From Chthoniobacter flavus (GTDB taxonomy: Bacteria > Verrucomicrobiota > Verrucomicrobiia > Chthoniobacterales > CAKUMP01): 36,636 nt of DNA. The notes beneath the pieces are model-generated. The model worked only from the letters and a program-made list of their open reading frames with translations. It searched no databases and was not told where the DNA came from. Below, one piece after another: positions 28,782 through 36,636 of the stretch; position 1 is the first letter of the stretch, and the number at the start of each line of letters is the position of its first letter. The stretch is taken from assembly GCA_020718605.1 (NCBI GenBank), contig DYRR01000003.1, positions 1-36,636 of the forward strand, given 5' to 3'. A program made the position numbers and the translations under genes.

Positions 28782-28862
28782 CGTAATCACGTTTCGGCGC
28801 GTTGCGGCGGGATCGCGTCCGCTCTGCGCAATCCCCAACTCCTCCCACATCGCCACCAGAGT

Positions 28863-28949
28863 TTACCAGGCCGCCGCAGCCCAGGAATGATAAGGGTCCT
28901 GGCGGTTGAAGAAGGCCACAATAAGACCCGTGTCGGCGATCTCTTTCAC
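28863..28949 (-). pseudogene. Truncated PIN-domain toxin remnant
   Basis: From GTG at 28949: (V/M)KEIADTGLIVAFFNRQDPYHSWAAAAW*; PIN N-terminus with first catalytic Asp, ending after ~28 aa; overlaps the stop of a short upstream ORF, as in TA operons. Confidence 0.7.
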
Positions 28950-29105
28950 TTGCGACCCGCAGCCCGGTTCCGGAGGCGTTCGCGGACGGAGGCGTTTGTG
29001 GCCGCTACGGAGCCGTTTTGGTAGAGGCCGACAAGATCCTCGGACGCAAAAGAACGGCACTTTTCCCTGTCGCCCCCTGAAATATCGTCTTCGACGCCGC
29101 GGGGA

Positions 29106-32585
<3,480 letters not shown>

Positions 32586-32647
32586 GCGGTCCCGGAGTGT
32601 ATTCCCGCCCTTCCCGATGTCGAGCCATTGGATGGTTGTGGGCGTCG

Positions 32648-32776
32648 CCCGAATCCTGACGATCTGAAACTTGACACGTCAGCTTCCGGGCTTGGTTCCC
32701 GCACAATCAGGGGCAAGCTGCCCCTGCCACTCTGCACCCATTCCCTCCACGGGCAGATGGATCGTCAGGATTGGGG
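32648..32776. mobile_element. 129-bp MITE-like element with 17-bp TIRs and 9-bp target-site-type duplication
   Basis: CCCGAATCCTGACGATC (32648-32664) vs GATCGTCAGGATTGGGG (32760-32776): 16/17 inverted match; flanks TGGGCGTCG / TGGGTGTCG (8/9). Confidence 0.8.
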
Positions 32777-32784
32777 TGGGTGTC

Positions 32785-32863
32785 GCGCTCCTCCCGGAGC
32801 GGGCCGCAACCTGCTTCGCAGCTCTGTGCGGGAGCGCAGGGACCTGCCTTTCGTAATGTCGGC
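32785..32863. repeat. Dispersed intergenic repeat, copy 3 (right part)
   Basis: CGCTCCTCCCGGAGCGGGCCGCAACCTGCTTCGCAGCTCTGTGCGGGAGCGCAGGGACCTGCC aligns with the cores of copies 1 and 2. Confidence 0.82.
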
Positions 32864-32949
32864 GATACGGGCGGTGAACCCGTGCGTTGGCATCATCGGG
32901 AACCATTTTTCCTCGCCGTGCGGGGTCTGAGGCGGTCATATCTGGGTGC

Positions 32950-34257
32950 ATGTTGAATTATATATGGCTTGGTCTGGTTCTGGCCGCCGTTCTTCTGGGC
33001 GGTTGGCAGGGGCATTTCAAGGAGGTCACCGAAGGCGCCTTTGAGATGGCCAAAACTTCCGTCACGCTTGCGATCGGCCTGGTGGGGGTGATGTCCCTGT
33101 GGCTGGGCGTGATGCGGCTGGCGGAGAAGTCCGGACTGGTGACTTTGCTGGCCCGCAGGCTCGCGCCGGTCCTGCGCCGTCTTTTCCCCGATGTGCCGGC
33201 CGAACATCCGGCCATGGGTGCCATGGTCATGAATACCGCCGCCAACATGCTCGGACTGGCCAACGCCGCCACCCCGCTGGGGCTGCGGGCCATGACGCAT
33301 CTGGAAAAGCTGAACCCCCATCCCGGCACCGCCACCAATGCGATGTGCACCTTCCTCGCCATCAACACCAGCTCGGTCCAGATCATTCCCGCAACCGCCA
33401 TCGCCATCCTTGCCTCGGCCGGATCGGCGAATCCCACGGCCATTGTCGGCACGGCACTCGTGGCCACGCTCTGCTCCACGGCCGTGGGTATCACTGCGGT
33501 GAAATTGCTGGAGCGACTGCCGGTGTTTCGAATCTCCGGGGCACCGAAGCCGCCCGGCCCGGCGGGTGATGAAACGGCGGATTCTGTGGAGGGGGATGCA
33601 TTGGCCGATCCTCCACGGCCCGTGCCCGCATGGGGCCGGGCGGTGCTCCTGTTGTTTCTGGGGTTTTTCGCTTGGATCGCCGTCCGGCAAATCATCGACA
33701 ACGGCGAGCCGCCGTTGTTTGTGGCGATGGTGGAGTCGGTCTCCCTGCTGGCGATTCCTTTTCTGCTGGGGTTATTTCCGCTGTATGCCGCGCTTCGCGG
33801 GGTGCCGGTGTATGAGGAGTTTGTCGAAGGGGCGAAGGAGGGGTTCCAGGTGGCGATCCGGATCATCCCGTTCCTTGTCGCCATTTTGGTTGCGGTGGGG
33901 ATGTTTCGTGGCGCGGGAGGCATCGGGACGTTGCGCCACCTGCTGGGACCGGCCTTGGAGTCGATCGGGTTTCCCGTGGATCTGCTCCCCATGGTGCTGG
34001 TGCGCCCGCTCAGCGGCGGTGCGTCGCTTGGGATGTTCTCCGAACTGGTCGCACATTTCGGCCCCGACCATCTCACCACCCGCATGGCCGCCACGATTTT
34101 TGGCAGCACGGAGACCACATTCTATGTCGTGGCGGTTTACTTCGGAGCGGTGGCAATCCGGCGCGCGCGGCACGCCATTGCTGCGGGACTGATCGCCGAC
34201 CTCTCCGGAGTGATCGCATCGGTGGTGGTCTGCCGCATGGTTTTTGGAGCGGCCTGA
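32950..34257 (+). CDS. Nucleoside-recognition (Gate) domain membrane protein, SpmA-SpmB fusion type
   Basis: FEMAKTSVTLAIGLVGVMSLWLGVMRLAEKSGL...MNTAANMLGLANAATPLGLRAM...NTSSVQIIPATAIAI; second half FVEGAKEGFQVAIRIIPFLVAILVAVGMFRGAG...ETTFYVVAVYFGAV. Confidence 0.88.
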   Translation: MLNYIWLGLVLAAVLLGGWQGHFKEVTEGAFEMAKTSVTLAIGLVGVMSLWLGVMRLAEKSGLVTLLARRLAPVLRRLFPDVPAEHPAMGAMVMNTAANMLGLANAATPLGLRAMTHLEKLNPHPGTATNAMCTFLAINTSSVQIIPATAIAILASAGSANPTAIVGTALVATLCSTAVGITAVKLLERLPVFRISGAPKPPGPAGDETADSVEGDALADPPRPVPAWGRAVLLLFLGFFAWIAVRQIIDNGEPPLFVAMVESVSLLAIPFLLGLFPLYAALRGVPVYEEFVEGAKEGFQVAIRIIPFLVAILVAVGMFRGAGGIGTLRHLLGPALESIGFPVDLLPMVLVRPLSGGASLGMFSELVAHFGPDHLTTRMAATIFGSTETTFYVVAVYFGAVAIRRARHAIAAGLIADLSGVIASVVVCRMVFGAA

Positions 34258-34261
34258 AAAC

Positions 34262-35527
34262 ATGATGCAATCCAACCGCCATCCATTCATCCAACCCGGG
34301 AACACTCCCCGCATCGCCTGCCTTCATGCACTGGCAGAGTGGGAGTCCGGACAGGTGCGCGCCGATGATCTGCTGCACCGGCCCGGGGTTTGCGACGGTT
34401 TTGCGGCGAGGGATCGTGCGCTGTTCACGGAATTGTTTTACGGGATACTCCGGAACCTGCGGGCGCTTGATTTTCTGATCGATCACCTGCGTGGCGGGGG
34501 GCTTGATCCGGTCACCCGCAACATCCTGCGCTGCGGTCTGTATCAGTTGCGCTGGCTTAGGATTCCCGACCACGCGGCGGTGAATGAATCAGTCGCATCG
34601 GCCGGGCGCGCCCGTGGTCTCGTGAACGCGCTGTTGCGGCGCTCGATCCGCGAGCGGGAGGATTTGGATCGTCTGCTGGCCGGGGCGTCGCCCGGGATCC
34701 GCCATTCGCATCCCGATTTTCTGGTGGCCCGCTGGGTCGCCCGGTTCGGATCCACCCGCGCGGAGGCAATGCTCGCGGAGGACAACCGTCCCTCGGAACT
34801 TTTTGTGCGGGTGAACCTGCTGCTCTCCACCCCGGAGGAACTGATCCGCGCCGTGCCGGATGCGGAACCCGTTGCCGGACGAGGGGATGTGTTCCGGGTC
34901 CGGCATCTTCCCGGGGATTTTCTGGAGCGGGGATTGGGTTACATGCAGGATCCGGCGACACTGGCCGCCGTGGAAATGCTCGATCCGCAATCCGGCGACA
35001 CGGTACTGGACGCCTGTGCGGCTCCGGGGGGCAAGGCGGCGTTTATTGCCCAGTGCATGGGGGATCGCGGCACCCTGGTGGCGACGGATTGTGACCCGGT
35101 GCGCCTCGGGCGGTTGCGGGAGAATCTGACGCGGCTGGGCGTGACGATCGCCCGGGTCGAGGCGGTGGATTGGGTGAGAGGGGTGGCGTCTGTCGGGATG
35201 TTTGACCGGATTTTGCTGGATGCACCCTGTTCCAACAGCGGAGTTCTGCGCCGCCGGGTGGATGCGCGCTGGAGGCTTGTGCCGGATGATTTTGTGCGAA
35301 TGGCGGCACGGCAGCTCCGGATGTTGAGGCATTTGATTCCGTGCTTGAAACCCGGCGGGCGGCTCGTCTATAGCACGTGCAGCATTGAGCCCGAAGAAAA
35401 CGGGGAAGTGGTTCGGGCACTGCTCTCCGCCACGCCCGCCCTGCGCCTCGAACGCGAACACGAATCCATCCCCGGCCCCGGTTCCCACGACGGAGCCTAT
35501 GCCGCGATTTTATCCAAAGATGTTTGA
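34262..35527 (+). CDS. rsmB: 16S rRNA (cytosine-967-C5)-methyltransferase RsmB
   Basis: NusB-like N-terminus; VLDACAAPGGKAAFIAQCMGDRGTLVATD, FDRILLDAPCSNSGVLRRRVDARW, GGRLVYSTCSIEPEENGEVV. Confidence 0.93.
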   Translation: MMQSNRHPFIQPGNTPRIACLHALAEWESGQVRADDLLHRPGVCDGFAARDRALFTELFYGILRNLRALDFLIDHLRGGGLDPVTRNILRCGLYQLRWLRIPDHAAVNESVASAGRARGLVNALLRRSIREREDLDRLLAGASPGIRHSHPDFLVARWVARFGSTRAEAMLAEDNRPSELFVRVNLLLSTPEELIRAVPDAEPVAGRGDVFRVRHLPGDFLERGLGYMQDPATLAAVEMLDPQSGDTVLDACAAPGGKAAFIAQCMGDRGTLVATDCDPVRLGRLRENLTRLGVTIARVEAVDWVRGVASVGMFDRILLDAPCSNSGVLRRRVDARWRLVPDDFVRMAARQLRMLRHLIPCLKPGGRLVYSTCSIEPEENGEVVRALLSATPALRLEREHESIPGPGSHDGAYAAILSKDV

Positions 35528-36635
35528 ACTGCTTGCCACCGAAGGCCGCGCCAGGTGCGGACGTCTCACCACGCCGCACGGGGTCATCGAGACACCCATT
35601 TTCATGCCCGTGGGCACGCAGGGAACGGTGAAGGGGGTGAGCCCGGAGGAATTGCGCGGATTGCGGGCACAGATCATCCTCGGCAATACGTATCATCTGT
35701 TTGTCAGGCCCGGACTGGACGTGATGAGGCATTTTGGCGGACTGCACCGGTTCATGGCGTGGGATGGACCGATTCTTACCGACTCCGGGGGGTTCCAGGT
35801 TTTCTCGCTGGCCAAACTGCGGCGCATCACCGAGGAGGGCGTGCATTTTCAGAATCACCTCGACGGCACGCCCACTTTCATCGGACCCGAGACGTCGATG
35901 GATATCCAGGAGACGCTGGGTTCCGACATCGCGATGGTGTTTGATGAATGTCCGCCGTTTCCCTGCGAGCGCGATTATGCGGCGCGCAGTCTCGCGCTCA
36001 CGCTGCGCTGGGCGGCCCGCTGCAAACTCTGGCAGGAATCCCGCCCGCGTCCGCCCCTGGTTTTTGGCATCGTGCAGGGATCGTCGTATGCGGATCTCCG
36101 GGCGGAAAGCGCGCAGGCCCTGGTGGAGATCGGGTTCGATGGATATGCCGTGGGCGGCGTGAGCGTGGGGGAACCGGAGCCCGAAATGATGGCCGCCATC
36201 GAGCACAGCGTGCCGTTTCTTCCGTCCGACCGTCCGCGCTATGCGATGGGACTGGGAACCCCCCCGCAGATGCTGGAGATGATCGCCCGGGGCATCGACA
36301 TGTTCGACTGCGTGCTTCCCACCCGCATTGCGCGCAATGGCACAGCCTTCACCGCCGCAGGCACTTTGAACCTGAAAAACAGCGGATTCGCGTTGGACCC
36401 CGGACCGATCGAGGACGGATGCCAGTGCCCGGCCTGCCGGACCTTCACGCGGGGTTATCTGCGGCATCTCATCAAGGCGGAGGAGATACTCGGGCTGCGC
36501 CTGGTCACGCTGCACAACCTGCATTTCTACCTCACCCTCATGGAGAAGACCCGCCATCACATCCAAGTCGGCACCTTCGATGAATTCCGGCGGGCCTTTG
36601 TCGCCGGATATCAGGTTCATAAAACAAAATTTTAG
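35499..36635 (+). CDS. tgt: tRNA-guanine transglycosylase
   Basis: TPHGVIETPIFMPVGTQGTVKGVSPEEL...ILGNTYHL..RPG, WDGPILTDSGGFQVFSL, MAMGLGTP-like YAMGLGTPPQMLEMIARGIDMFDCVLPTRIARNGTAFT. Alternative start 35520. Confidence 0.97.
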   Translation: MPRFYPKMFELLATEGRARCGRLTTPHGVIETPIFMPVGTQGTVKGVSPEELRGLRAQIILGNTYHLFVRPGLDVMRHFGGLHRFMAWDGPILTDSGGFQVFSLAKLRRITEEGVHFQNHLDGTPTFIGPETSMDIQETLGSDIAMVFDECPPFPCERDYAARSLALTLRWAARCKLWQESRPRPPLVFGIVQGSSYADLRAESAQALVEIGFDGYAVGGVSVGEPEPEMMAAIEHSVPFLPSDRPRYAMGLGTPPQMLEMIARGIDMFDCVLPTRIARNGTAFTAAGTLNLKNSGFALDPGPIEDGCQCPACRTFTRGYLRHLIKAEEILGLRLVTLHNLHFYLTLMEKTRHHIQVGTFDEFRRAFVAGYQVHKTKF

Positions 36636-36636
36636 A

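Noticed and set aside
35043-36620. 525-aa minus-strand ORF opposite rsmB/tgt
   Set aside because: Shadow ORF crossing the rsmB-tgt junction.

Overview
High-GC bacterial chromosomal window. Gene content and style suggest Verrucomicrobiota or a related PVC lineage (inference only). Most of it is densely packed housekeeping genes: suhB-ispF-cysS-yhbY, yicC-gmk-coaC-coaB, trpB, tmk-holB, aspS, ilvC, ilvN, dnaE, rsmB-tgt. The left edge carries a nitrate/NO block: a membrane-anchored dihaem cytochrome c coupled to a truncated narG (absent from the ORF track because it runs off the edge), a ric/ytfE-type NO-repair gene with a perfect palindrome in its promoter, and the decayed SPASM tail of a NirJ/Ahb-like radical SAM gene. 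A GpgS-like / GT4 / HAD / MggA-like GT4 cluster (18979-23860) may make a glycosylglycerate-type compatible solute. The most unusual structure is a family of short intergenic elements (copies near 5160, 15154, 28637, 32785). They have imperfect terminal inverted repeats, and two hairpins whose loops (TCCC/GGGA) are mutually complementary. One copy has an 8-9 bp flanking direct repeat, and a related 129-bp TIR element (32648-32776) appears nested inside another copy with its own 9-bp duplication. Other accessory features: an intact PIN/Phd-type toxin-antitoxin pair with a 17-bp operator-like palindrome, a truncated PIN toxin remnant beside a repeat copy, a [10 protein letters not shown] repeat (histone H1-like) protein with a strong terminator, and a PgpA fused to an unassigned N-terminal domain. 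No tRNA, rRNA or CRISPR array was seen.
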